Shown here: positions 53,796 through 62,276 of the stretch, piece by piece
Position numbering within the stretch: the stretch's first letter is position 1
Layout of the letters: each line of letters begins with the position of its first letter
NCBI RefSeq assembly: GCF_902498185.1
Contig: NZ_CABVIX010000001.1
Span: forward strand, 744,001 to 808,000
Length of the DNA: 64,000 nt
DNA from: Pseudomonas fluorescens
Lineage (GTDB): Bacteria; Pseudomonadota; Gammaproteobacteria; Pseudomonadales; Pseudomonadaceae
Reading direction: 5' to 3'
Notes under the pieces: generated by a model
What the model saw: the letters and a program-made list of their open reading frames with translations, nothing else
Database searches by the model: none
Told to the model about the DNA's origin: nothing
Made by a program: the position numbers and the translations under genes

Positions 53796-55220
53796 TCAGT
53801 GCTTGAACATCACATGGCGCACGCAGGTGTAGTCTTCCAGGCCGTACATGGACATGTCCTTGCCATAGCCCGACTGCTTCATGCCGCCATGAGGCATTTC
53901 GCTCACCAGCATGAAGTGGGTGTTCACCCAGGTGCAGCCGTACTGCAGGCGCGCCGCCAGGCGGTTCGCACGCCCGACGTCACGCGTCCACACGGAGGAG
54001 GCGAGGCCATATTCAGAGTCGTTGGCGAACGCCAAAGCCTGAGCTTCGTCGGTGAAGGACGTAACGCTCACGACCGGACCGAAGACCTCACGCTGGACAA
54101 TCTCGTCATCCTGGCGGGCGTCGGCCAGCACGGTCGGCTCGAAGAAGAAGCCCGGACCTTCGACACGCTTGCCGCCGGTGACCACGCGGATGTGTGGCTG
54201 GGCCTTGGCGCGCTCGACAAAACCTTCGACGCGCTCCAGGTGCTCGCGGGTGATCAATGGGCCGAGTTCGGTCTGCGGGTCGTCCTGCATCCCATGGCGC
54301 AGGCTGGCCACCGCCTCGCCAAGCTTGCTGACAAAACGGTCGTAGACGCCTTGCTGTACATACAGTCGGCAGGCGGCAGTGCAATCCTGGCCGGCATTGT
54401 AGAAGCCGAAGGCACGGATGCCTTCGACAGCGGCGTCGATGTCGGCATCGTCGAAGATCAGTACTGGGGCCTTGCCGCCCAGTTCCATGTGGGTGCGTTT
54501 CACGCTGGCAGCGGTGCTGGAGATGATGCGCGCACCGGTGGCAATCGAACCCGTCAGGGATACCAGGCGCACCTTGGGATGATTGACCAGAGGCTCGCCA
54601 ACGCTTGGGCCGCGGCCGAACAGGATGTTGACCACGCCGGCCGGGAACAGGTCGGCGATGATGCGGCCCAGCTCCAGTGCGGTCAACGGGGTCTGCTCGG
54701 ACGGTTTGAGCACCACGCAGTTACCGGCCGCGAGCGCTGGAGCGATCTTCCAGGCGACCATCATCAGCGGGTAGTTCCACGGGGCAATGGAGGCGACCAC
54801 GCCGAGCGGGTCACGGCGAATCATCGAGGTGTGCCCGGGTAGATACTCGCCACCCGCCGAGCCCGACAGGCAGCGGCTGGCACCCGCGAAATAGCGGAAC
54901 ACATCGGCAATTGCAGGGATTTCGTCGTTGAGCGCGGCCTGAAGAGGCTTGCCGCAGTTCTGCGACTCAAGGCGGGCAAGGGTCTGCGCCTCGGCTTCGA
55001 TACGGTCGGCCAACTTGAGCAGCAACAGTGCGCGTTCCTTTGGCGGCGTCTGCGACCAGCCCTCGAATGCGCGGTCGGCGGCCTGGACCGCGGCATCGAC
55101 CTGGGCGCTGCTGGCCTCGCGGATGTTCACCAGCACCGACCCCTCGGAGGGGTTGTAGACGGCATAGGGATTGCCTTGGCCTTCGACCATCTGGCCGTCG
55201 ATCAGAAGTTTGGTTTGCAT
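53796..55220 (-). CDS. Aldehyde dehydrogenase, gamma-aminobutyraldehyde type
   Basis: 474 residues, class of PatD/KauB-like dehydrogenases. The catalytic Cys lies in [13 protein letters not shown], the Glu in [15 protein letters not shown] motifs in [10 protein letters not shown] and [12 protein letters not shown]. The QDC motif and length are typical of 4-aminobutyraldehyde dehydrogenases, which oxidise aminoaldehydes from putrescine to GABA and may accept methylated forms. Divergent from a GntR regulator, and upstream in the same orientation as the N-demethylase cluster (234 bp gap). Confidence 0.88.
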   Translation of the reverse strand: MQTKLLIDGQMVEGQGNPYAVYNPSEGSVLVNIREASSAQVDAAVQAADRAFEGWSQTPPKERALLLLKLADRIEAEAQTLARLESQNCGKPLQAALNDEIPAIADVFRYFAGASRCLSGSAGGEYLPGHTSMIRRDPLGVVASIAPWNYPLMMVAWKIAPALAAGNCVVLKPSEQTPLTALELGRIIADLFPAGVVNILFGRGPSVGEPLVNHPKVRLVSLTGSIATGARIISSTAASVKRTHMELGGKAPVLIFDDADIDAAVEGIRAFGFYNAGQDCTAACRLYVQQGVYDRFVSKLGEAVASLRHGMQDDPQTELGPLITREHLERVEGFVERAKAQPHIRVVTGGKRVEGPGFFFEPTVLADARQDDEIVQREVFGPVVSVTSFTDEAQALAFANDSEYGLASSVWTRDVGRANRLAARLQYGCTWVNTHFMLVSEMPHGGMKQSGYGKDMSMYGLEDYTCVRHVMFKH

Positions 55221-55305
55221 GGCGTATTCCTTGGTCGGTCTTGTAATTGGAAAGTCGCGTGCGCAGGGAGCTTCAAAACGCTTCGCCTGGGAAAATCAGT
55301 AAACC

Positions 55306-55317
55306 TATAAAACCATA
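55306..55317. promoter_or_regulatory. Candidate operator B (reverse complement of operator A)
   Basis: TATAAAACCATA on the plus strand, which is TATGGTTTTATA on the minus strand, identical to operator A. It sits in the 251-bp divergent region between the dehydrogenase and the GntR gene. Outside the 12 bases, one mismatch further along both sites share GTTT. Confidence 0.45.
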
Positions 55318-55471
55318 TCTTAAACTCTGCATGTTGCCAACTGTTACATTCGGGCGCTCCACGTCACGGTTCAGTGCTATCGCCAGGCAAGCGGTTAGCT
55401 ATAAGATGCGAAACCAACCTTTTAACCGAGGCCCGTCAGCCAAGCCTTGCACCGCTCGATGAGGAGAGGCA

Positions 55472-56224
55472 ATGAATGCCCTGAACACTGCTCGTAATAC
55501 TGCTTTCATTCGGCTGCGCCAGGAAGGGCGTACCGATGAAGTGGCACGTCGGCTGGTGGAAGCCATCGAACTCGGTCTGTTTGCCGAGGGCCAGCAGTTG
55601 CCCAGCGAATCGGAGCTGGCGCTGCAGCTGGGCGTGGCCACGGTCACTTTGCGCGAGGCGCTGGTGGTGCTGCGCCAGCGCGGGTTGATCGAGACCCGGC
55701 GCGGACGCAATGGCGGCAGTTTCGTGTGCGCGCCCGTCGAATTGCCCGAGGCACATCTGCTGCAACGCCTGCGCGAGATGAGCGGGCCGGATCTGCGCGA
55801 CCTGGGCGACGAGCAGACGGCCATCTCCGGCACTGCGGCGCGGCTGGCTGCCAAGCGCAGCACGCGCGAGCAGCAATCGCGCATTGCCCAGCATATCGAG
55901 ACGCTGCACCAGGCGGGCACGCGCCTGGCCCGGCACCGCGCCGATGCGCGCTTTCACATCGAGGTGGCGGCCGCCGCCCAGTCCCTGCGCCTCACCCATG
56001 CCGAAATGCGCCTGCAGTCAGAAGTCGGTGAGCTCTTGTGGCTGGAGGCTGCCGGTGGCGGCGATGTGGAGGTGGTCGAGAAGGAGCACCGGGCGATCTT
56101 GCAGGCACTGGTCGGGGGGGACGCGGTGCTTGCCGGCGCACTGGCCGAGGCTCATGTCAGCCGGGGCATCAAGCGCCTGATCAGCCTGCGCCTGCAGTTG
56201 CTGGCTGGAACCGACGATGCTTGA
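55472..56224 (+). CDS. FadR-family GntR transcriptional regulator (FCD domain)
   Basis: 250 residues. N-terminal winged helix-turn-helix (GLFAEGQQLPSESELALQLGVATVTLREALVVLRQRGLIETRRGRNGG, about 34-85) and helical FCD ligand domain (EQTAISGTAARLAAKRST; ARFHIEVAAAAQS, with the metal His). GAGGAGAGG precedes the ATG. Divergent from the aldehyde dehydrogenase, which it probably controls. Unlike E. coli GlcC it is not divergent from glcD, though it lies upstream of the glc genes. Confidence 0.85.
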   Translation: MNALNTARNTAFIRLRQEGRTDEVARRLVEAIELGLFAEGQQLPSESELALQLGVATVTLREALVVLRQRGLIETRRGRNGGSFVCAPVELPEAHLLQRLREMSGPDLRDLGDEQTAISGTAARLAAKRSTREQQSRIAQHIETLHQAGTRLARHRADARFHIEVAAAAQSLRLTHAEMRLQSEVGELLWLEAAGGGDVEVVEKEHRAILQALVGGDAVLAGALAEAHVSRGIKRLISLRLQLLAGTDDA

Positions 56225-56309
56225 GACCTATGCACGCCAGGCTGGCGAGGTATTTGCGTGCTCTGCCGCTCTACATAACAAGAAAGCCGAATCGGCGTGA
56301 GGTGATGCC

Positions 56310-57092
56310 ATGTTTGCCCTGAGCGATAATGACCCGCTGGCGGTGTGTGCCCGCCAGCTCGACACGACCCTGGAGACGATTTTCAGCCAGGCCCGCCAGT
56401 TGGTGGATGAAACCCAGGCGCTCTGGGAGCGTGTCCTCTCCGAAGGCCGCCAGCCAGGCGCCAAGGACCTTGCCAGGCTGCGCCCGGCCATTGACCGGCA
56501 ATTGCTGGCCACGGGAGCGTTTGGCTGTGGTGGCGGGGTGATTCTCGAGCCGGGGTGTCTGGCGGACCGGGAGATGCACCTGGAATGGTGGTACCTGGCC
56601 GACGCGAACAAGACCCTGCCGCTGCGCCCCAACTTCGACCGGCGTCGAGAGAACTACTACGACTACACCGCCATGCCCTGGTACAGCCGCCCGCGTGACA
56701 GCGGCAAGCCAGTGGTGGAAGGGCCGTACGTGGACCTCTACGGCACCAACATGTACGTGCTGACCTTCACGATTCCGATCATGGTTCACGGACGCTTCAT
56801 CGGTGTGGCCGGGCTGGACCTGTCATTGCATAACGTCGAACGCCTGCTGGTACGCAGTCTGATGCGCCTGGAGCATGAGGCTGTACTGCTCTCCGCCGAT
56901 GGCCGCGTGATCGCCTCCAACACCGCCAACTGGATGGTGGGCGACCTGGCCGTCGAATTGCTCGACACGGTGCCACAGGATGGTGTGCGCCTGGCGCTGG
57001 CACAGTCCGAGGCAGGGTGGTCGCTGGTGCGTCTGCCCGTGATGAGGCCTGGATCGACACAGCAAATGTCTGGCCCATGCTGCGCCCGGTGA
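56310..57092 (+). CDS. Stand-alone cache-domain protein
   Basis: 260 residues, without signal peptide or transmembrane helix. The centre is a PDC/cache-like sensor fold: ANKTLPLRPNFDRRRENYYDYTAMPWYSRPRDSGKPVVEGPYVDLYG and YVLTFTIPIMVHGRFIGVAGLDLSL. Cache domains normally face the periplasm on receptors, so a soluble one is unusual; such genes neighbour GntR regulators and could help sense an intracellular amine or acid. GAGGTG precedes the ATG. The last twenty residues (MRPGSTQQMSGPCCAR) look unlike the domain. Confidence 0.7.
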   Translation: MFALSDNDPLAVCARQLDTTLETIFSQARQLVDETQALWERVLSEGRQPGAKDLARLRPAIDRQLLATGAFGCGGGVILEPGCLADREMHLEWWYLADANKTLPLRPNFDRRRENYYDYTAMPWYSRPRDSGKPVVEGPYVDLYGTNMYVLTFTIPIMVHGRFIGVAGLDLSLHNVERLLVRSLMRLEHEAVLLSADGRVIASNTANWMVGDLAVELLDTVPQDGVRLALAQSEAGWSLVRLPVMRPGSTQQMSGPCCAR

Positions 57093-57155
57093 AAACCGTT
57101 ACCGCTACACTCAGAGGATACGGCCACCGATAACAACAGGACCTCAGAGCCTGCC

Positions 57156-58655
57156 ATGAACATCCTCTATGACGAACGCGTCGATGGTGCACTGCCAGAA
57201 GTGAACAAGGCGGAGTTTCTTGCGACGCTGCATGAACGCCTGCCCGATCTCGACATCCTGCACCGTGAGGAGGACCTGCGGCCCTACGAGTGCGACGGTC
57301 TTTCGGCCTACCGGACCACGCCCCTGCTGGTGGCGCTGCCCCAGCGCATCGAGCAGGTGCAAGCGCTGCTCAGGCTGTGCCATGAGAAACACGTGCCGGT
57401 GGTGGCGCGCGGTGCGGGCACGGGCCTTTCGGGAGGCGCGCTGCCGCTGGAGCAGGGCGTATTGCTGGTAATGGCGCGCTTCAACCGGATTCTCGAGGTC
57501 AACCCTGCAGGGCGCTACGCCCGGGTCCAGCCCGGAGTGCGCAACCTCGCCATTTCCCAGGCCGCCGCGCCTTTCGACCTGTACTACGCCCCCGACCCGT
57601 CCTCGCAGATCGCCTGTTCGATTGGCGGCAACGTGGCCGAGAACGCAGGCGGCGTGCACTGCCTGAAGTACGGCCTGACCGTGCACAACCTGCTCAAGGT
57701 CGATATCCTCACCGTCGAAGGCGAGCCGTTGACCCTGGGCACTGATGCGCTCGACAGCCCGGGCTTCGACCTGCTGGCACTATTCACCGGCTCCGAGGGC
57801 ATGCTGGGCGTGATCACCGAGGTGACGGTCAAGCTGCTGCCCAAGCCCCAGGTGGCCAAGGTGCTGCTGGCAGCGTTCGATTCGGTCGAAAAAGCCGGTG
57901 CCGCCGTGGCCGATATCATTGCCGCGGGCATCATTCCCGGGGGCCTGGAGATGATGGACAACCTGGCGATTCGCGCCGCCGAGGACTTTATCCACGCCGG
58001 TTATCCGGTCGAGGCCGAGGCCATCCTGTTGTGCGAGCTCGATGGCGTTGAAGCCGATGTGCACGAAGATTGCGTGCGTGTGGGCCAGGTGCTCGAGCGC
58101 GCGGGTGCCACCGAAGTGCGGCTGGCCCGCGATGAGGCCGAGCGCGTGCGCTTCTGGGCGGGACGCAAGAATGCCTTTCCGGCCGTAGGGCGTCTGTCTC
58201 CGGACTACTACTGCATGGACGGCACCATTCCACGGCGCGAGCTCCCGGGCGTACTGCAGGGCATCTCCGAGCTTGCCAGCGAATACGGCCTGCGTGTGGC
58301 CAACGTGTTTCATGCAGGGGACGGCAACATGCACCCGCTCATCCTCTTCGATGCCAACCAGCCCGGCGAGCTGGAGCGCGCCGAAGCGCTGGGCGGGAAG
58401 ATACTGGAACTGTGCGTGGCGGTCGGGGGCAGCATCACTGGCGAGCATGGCGTGGGCCGCGAGAAGATCAACCAGATGTGCGCGCAGTTCAGTGCCGATG
58501 AGATCACGCTGTTCCACGGAGTCAAGGCGGCCTTTGATCCAGGCGGGCTGCTCAACCTGGGCAAGAACATCCCCACCTTGCACCGCTGCGCCGAATTCGG
58601 TGCCATGCACGTGCACCTCGGCAAGCTGCCATTTCCTGAACTGGAGCGTTTTTGA
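57156..58655 (+). CDS. glcD: Glycolate oxidase, FAD-linked subunit GlcD
   Basis: 499 residues. FAD_binding_4 domain (KHVPVVARGAGTGLSGGALP; VQPGVRNLAISQAA; DPSSQIACSIGGNVAENAGGVHCLKYG) and FAD-oxidase C-domain ending HAGDGNMHPLILFD and GEHGVGREK. Oxidises glycolate (and D-lactate) to glyoxylate, feeding electrons to the membrane chain with GlcE and GlcF. Upstream has an AACAACAG patch, one base short of a Crc motif. Its TGA overlaps glcE ATG. Confidence 0.95.
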   Translation: MNILYDERVDGALPEVNKAEFLATLHERLPDLDILHREEDLRPYECDGLSAYRTTPLLVALPQRIEQVQALLRLCHEKHVPVVARGAGTGLSGGALPLEQGVLLVMARFNRILEVNPAGRYARVQPGVRNLAISQAAAPFDLYYAPDPSSQIACSIGGNVAENAGGVHCLKYGLTVHNLLKVDILTVEGEPLTLGTDALDSPGFDLLALFTGSEGMLGVITEVTVKLLPKPQVAKVLLAAFDSVEKAGAAVADIIAAGIIPGGLEMMDNLAIRAAEDFIHAGYPVEAEAILLCELDGVEADVHEDCVRVGQVLERAGATEVRLARDEAERVRFWAGRKNAFPAVGRLSPDYYCMDGTIPRRELPGVLQGISELASEYGLRVANVFHAGDGNMHPLILFDANQPGELERAEALGGKILELCVAVGGSITGEHGVGREKINQMCAQFSADEITLFHGVKAAFDPGGLLNLGKNIPTLHRCAEFGAMHVHLGKLPFPELERF

Positions 58656-59707
58656 TGAGCAGCGCATGTGATGCCAGCGCATCATTGCTGGAGCAGGTCC
58701 AGGATGCCCTGGCGGGAGGACGCGCCTTGCGTATCCAGGGCAGCGACAGCAAGGCCGGGCTTGGCCGGGCGGTGAACGGCGAAACCCTGGACACCCGGGC
58801 TCACTGTGGCATTGTCAGCTACGATCCGACCGAGCTGGTCGTGACCGCACGCGCTGGCACGCCGCTGCGGGAACTGGAGCAGGCACTGGACGCCCAGGGT
58901 CAGTGCCTGCCCTGCGAGGCGCCGCATCTGGGGCCGGGCGCCACTGTGGGGGGCATGGTCGCGGCGGGGTTGTCTGGGCCACGCCGGCCTTGGGCCGGTT
59001 CGGTGCGCGACTTCGTGCTCGGCACCCGGCTGATCACCGGCCACGGCAAGCACCTGCGCTTTGGGGGCGAGGTGATGAAAAACGTTGCTGGATATGATCT
59101 TTCGCGGCTGATGGCGGGCAGCTTTGGCTGCCTGGGCGTGATCACCGAAGTGTCGCTCAAGGTGCTGCCCAAGCCGCGCGCAGTGGCCAACCTGCGCCTG
59201 GCCGTCGACGCCAGCGAGGCCCTGCGCCGGCTTGCCGAATGGGGCCAGCAACCTCTGCCGCTGAGCGCAGCCTGCCATGACGGCCAGGCCCTGCACCTGC
59301 GCCTCGAGGGTGGGGAGGGCTCGGTCGCGGCCGCCCGTGAGCGGCTTGGCTGTGAGGCTGTCGAACCCGGTTTCTGGGAGGCCTTGCGCGAGCAGCGCCT
59401 GGCCTTTTTCGACGACCCAAGGCCGCTCTGGCGACTGAGCCTGCCACACGCCACGCCGCCCCTGGACCTGCCCGGCACGCAGCTTATCGACTGGGGCGGC
59501 GCTCAGCGTTGGCTCAAGAGTGACGCCCAGGCCGAGCCGATTCGCGCCATCGCCAGCCGCGCCGGCGGTCATGCAACGTGCCTGGACGGGGGCGACAGCC
59601 CGTTTCACCCGCTGCCCGGGCTGCTGCTGCGCTACCACCGCCAGCTCAAGGCGCAACTGGACCCGCAGGGTATCTTCAACCCTGGGCGGATGTACGCAGA
59701 CTTCTGA
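58655..59707 (+). CDS. glcE: Glycolate oxidase, FAD-binding subunit GlcE
   Basis: 350 residues, a second FAD-binding subunit: LRIQGSDSKAGLG, CEAPHLGPGATVGGMVAAGLSGPRRPWAGSVRDFVLG, KNVAGYDLSRLMAGSFG and the terminal KAQLDPQGIFNPGRMYADF. The start is the ATG overlapping the glcD stop; a TTG just before it is in the same frame. Eight bp separate it from glcF. Confidence 0.94.
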   Translation: MSSACDASASLLEQVQDALAGGRALRIQGSDSKAGLGRAVNGETLDTRAHCGIVSYDPTELVVTARAGTPLRELEQALDAQGQCLPCEAPHLGPGATVGGMVAAGLSGPRRPWAGSVRDFVLGTRLITGHGKHLRFGGEVMKNVAGYDLSRLMAGSFGCLGVITEVSLKVLPKPRAVANLRLAVDASEALRRLAEWGQQPLPLSAACHDGQALHLRLEGGEGSVAAARERLGCEAVEPGFWEALREQRLAFFDDPRPLWRLSLPHATPPLDLPGTQLIDWGGAQRWLKSDAQAEPIRAIASRAGGHATCLDGGDSPFHPLPGLLLRYHRQLKAQLDPQGIFNPGRMYADF

Positions 59708-59715
59708 GGCCAACC

Positions 59716-60933
59716 ATGCAAACCCATCTGAGTGAACAGGCCCGCGCACTGCCGCGCGGCGAGGAAGCCGAAGCCATCCTGCGCAGCTGCGTGCACTGCG
59801 GTTTCTGCAACGCCACATGCCCTACCTACCAGTTGCTGGGCGACGAGCTGGACGGCCCGCGTGGGCGCATCTACCTGATGAAGCAGGTCATGGAGGGCCA
59901 CACGCCCACGGCTAGCACCCTCGAGCACCTCGACCGCTGCCTGACCTGCCGCAACTGCGAAACCACCTGTCCCTCAGGGGTGCAGTACCACAATCTGCTG
60001 GACATTGGCCGCGAGGTGGTCGAGCAGCAGGTTCCGCGCACCCTGGGCGATCGAATGCTGCGCGCCGGGGTGCGGGCGGTGGTACCGCATGCCGGGCTGT
60101 TCAAGGTATTGGTCGACACTGGCAGCCTGCTGCGGCCCGTCCTGCCAGGATTCTTCAAGGCCAAGCTGCCGCGCCAGGTGCATCCGGCCGGCGTGCGCCC
60201 GGCGCTGCGTCATGCGCGGCGCATGTTGATGCTCGAAGGCTGCGTGCAACCGGGGCTGTCGCCCAATACCAACGCTGCCGCGGCGCGGGTGCTCGATCGC
60301 CTGCAGGTCAGCGTGGAGCCGGTGCGGCAGGCCGGCTGCTGCGGGGCGGTGGACTACCATCTCAATGCCCAGCAAGCGGGGCTGGACCGTGCCCGGCACA
60401 ACATCGATGCCTGGTGGCCGGCCATTGAAGCCGGTGCCGAGGCAATCGTGCAGACCGCCAGCGGGTGCGGCGCGTTCATCAAGGACTATGGCCATCTGCT
60501 TGAGCATGATCCGCAGTACGCGGACAAGGCCCGGCGTGTCAGCGAACTGGCCAAGGACCTGGTGGAAGTGCTGCGGGACGCGCCGCTGGAACACCTCGGC
60601 GTGCATGCCGAACCGAGCCTGGCTTTCCACTGCCCCTGTACCCTGCAGCACGCACAAAAGCTGGGTGGTGCCGTGGAGTCGGTGCTGACCCGGCTGGGCT
60701 TCCACCTGACCGCCGTTCCTGACGCTCACCTGTGCTGCGGATCGGCCGGCACTTACTCACTGACCCAGCCGACACTGTCGCGACAGTTGCGTGACAACAA
60801 GCTCAACGCCTTGGAGAGTGGCCGACCGCAGGTAATCGCCACCGCCAATATCGGCTGCCAGGCCCATCTGGACAGCGCGGGCCGCACCCCGGTCAGGCAT
60901 TGGATCGAACTGGTCGACCAAGCCATGGCCTGA
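59716..60933 (+). CDS. glcF: Glycolate oxidase, iron-sulfur subunit GlcF
   Basis: 405 residues. Two [4Fe-4S] motifs at the N-terminus: CVHCGFCNATCP and CLTCRNCETTCP. Two CCG domains follow (CGAVDYHLNAQQ and CCGSAGTYSL). Membrane-associated electron-transfer subunit of glycolate oxidase. Start at 59716 after TGAGG, in line with the family start MQTHLSEQAR. Third gene of the operon. Confidence 0.95.
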   Translation: MQTHLSEQARALPRGEEAEAILRSCVHCGFCNATCPTYQLLGDELDGPRGRIYLMKQVMEGHTPTASTLEHLDRCLTCRNCETTCPSGVQYHNLLDIGREVVEQQVPRTLGDRMLRAGVRAVVPHAGLFKVLVDTGSLLRPVLPGFFKAKLPRQVHPAGVRPALRHARRMLMLEGCVQPGLSPNTNAAAARVLDRLQVSVEPVRQAGCCGAVDYHLNAQQAGLDRARHNIDAWWPAIEAGAEAIVQTASGCGAFIKDYGHLLEHDPQYADKARRVSELAKDLVEVLRDAPLEHLGVHAEPSLAFHCPCTLQHAQKLGGAVESVLTRLGFHLTAVPDAHLCCGSAGTYSLTQPTLSRQLRDNKLNALESGRPQVIATANIGCQAHLDSAGRTPVRHWIELVDQAMA

Positions 60934-60967
60934 CCCGCTACTCTTAGGTTTTTTTCGAGGACTTGCC

Positions 60968-61375
60968 ATGTTTACCAAAGCCGTACTCAGCCTGAGCGAT
61001 GCCCTGCAGATCCTGCACGCGGCCCGTGCGCAGGCCCACGCCAATCAGTGGAACGTGGCGATTGCCGTGGTCGATGAGGGCGGTCACCCGCTGGCCCTCG
61101 AGCGGCTGGACGGCTGCGCGCCGATCGGCGCCTACATCGCGACTGAAAAGGCTCGTACGGCGGCATTGGGGCGCCGGGAAACGAAGGGGTATGAAGACAT
61201 GGTCAATGGCGGGCGCAGTGCATTTCTCTCTGCGCCGTTGCTGACCTCTCTGGAGGGTGGGGTACCGGTGGTGGTGGATGGGCAGGTGGTGGGGGCCGTC
61301 GGGGTTTCCGGCGTCAAGCCCGACCAGGACGCATTGGTTGCCCATGCAGGGGCGAGCGCCCTGGTCAGCAGCTGA
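60968..61375 (+). CDS. glcG: GlcG heme-binding-like protein
   Basis: 135 residues of the GlcG/HbpS family. ALQILHAARAQAHANQWNVAIAVVDEGGHPLALERLDG, EKARTAALGRRET and GGVPVVVDGQVVGAVGVSG are typical. The role in the glycolate operon is not understood. TCGAGG lies before the ATG. Last gene of glcDEFG. Confidence 0.92.
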   Translation: MFTKAVLSLSDALQILHAARAQAHANQWNVAIAVVDEGGHPLALERLDGCAPIGAYIATEKARTAALGRRETKGYEDMVNGGRSAFLSAPLLTSLEGGVPVVVDGQVVGAVGVSGVKPDQDALVAHAGASALVSS

Positions 61376-61389
61376 CGACCGTTATTGAT

Positions 61390-61827
61390 TCAGTGCACTG
61401 AGCGCATTCGCTGGAGAGTTCTTTCGTCTGGCTTTGCTTCGAAGAAGCGATCGAGGGCCTGGTGAAATACCGAGCCCTCGGGTTCGAGCCCCGCAAACAG
61501 CGTCAGCGAGGACCGCAGCTTCAAGTCATCCGGATGCCCGAGGATCTGTAGCGCGCTTTTCTCCGCATGCAGCTGCAGGGCTTCGACACAGCCCCGAAGC
61601 CTGGGCCCTAGCACGTCATGGTGCAGGTATGCCCGTGCCTCGGTTACAGAGGAAATGGCATACCGCTCAGCCATCGTACTGTGGCCCAGGCCCTGGATCT
61701 GAGGAAACACGAACCACATCCAGTGGCTGCGCTTGGACCCCGCGCGCAGCTCCTCCATCACACGGTCGAACACAGGATCCTGCGCCTCGACGAAGCGCTC
61801 CAGGTCGAAATGATCCTTGCGGGTCAT
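61390..61827 (-). CDS. DUF1810 family protein
   Basis: 145 residues. Signature: DLERFVEAQDPVFDRVMEELRAGSKRSHWMWFVFPQIQGLGHSTMAERYAISS, then LQILGHPDDLKLRSSLTLF. DUF1810 is small and widespread; some members have been tied to nucleotide- or ADP-ribose-related chemistry, but no assigned reaction for this one. ATGA overlap with the upstream YdcH-like gene indicates an operon of two. Confidence 0.85.
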   Translation of the reverse strand: MTRKDHFDLERFVEAQDPVFDRVMEELRAGSKRSHWMWFVFPQIQGLGHSTMAERYAISSVTEARAYLHHDVLGPRLRGCVEALQLHAEKSALQILGHPDDLKLRSSLTLFAGLEPEGSVFHQALDRFFEAKPDERTLQRMRSVH

Positions 61828-62084
61828 GAGCCGGCCCGGGCCTTGGTACTCTTGTCCAGCTGCAGCTCGATACGGTATTTGGTCGCCAGGCGGCGCTCTT
61901 TCAACCGACGCAGGTCGTCATCCTCGAAGTTGCCCGCCGAAATCGACTCCGCCGCCAGTACCTGATTGTCGATGTCCACGTATTCGTCGAGCAGGCGATC
62001 GAGCTCGGGGTCCTGCTGTCGGCGCTGCTGGACGATTTCGCGGGGATAGTGCAGATCCTGGTAAAGATCATGGGACACAGGCAT
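61824..62084 (-). CDS. DUF465/YdcH-like small coiled-coil protein
   Basis: 86 residues from ATG 62084 after AAGGAG. Predicted helical: PREIVQQRRQQDPELDRLLDEYVDIDNQVLAAESIS, DDDLRRLKERRLATKYRIELQL, matching the DUF465 (YdcH) pattern of a short coiled coil. Function unknown. First gene of the pair with the DUF1810 gene. Confidence 0.75.
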   Translation of the reverse strand: MPVSHDLYQDLHYPREIVQQRRQQDPELDRLLDEYVDIDNQVLAAESISAGNFEDDDLRRLKERRLATKYRIELQLDKSTKARAGS

Positions 62085-62169
62085 GGAGCTCTCCTTGAGA
62101 CGATGTTGATGAGTACACCTGTTTAGAGCAGGAACCGGCGCGGCGGTTGGCATAAACACGAGACGTCAC

Positions 62170-62205
62170 GACAAACGGTCTCGACAGCAGAACGCGACGT
62201 TTGTC
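62170..62205. promoter_or_regulatory. Inverted repeat GACAAACG-N20-CGTTTGTC
   Basis: Two 8-base arms with dyad symmetry in the 192-bp divergent region between the YdcH-like gene and the methyltransferase gene. Suggests an operator pair or RNA hairpin. No known consensus. Confidence 0.35.
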
Positions 62206-62276
62206 CGCCTGATGCATCACACGCCGTGCCGCGAACTAGACTTAGTGTCCCTTCATCCTGTGCAGGAGGGCATGAC

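Noticed and set aside
55472..56224. Naming the FCD regulator glcC
   Set aside because: It is divergent from the aldehyde dehydrogenase and separated from glcD by the cache gene; identity with GlcC is not convincing.
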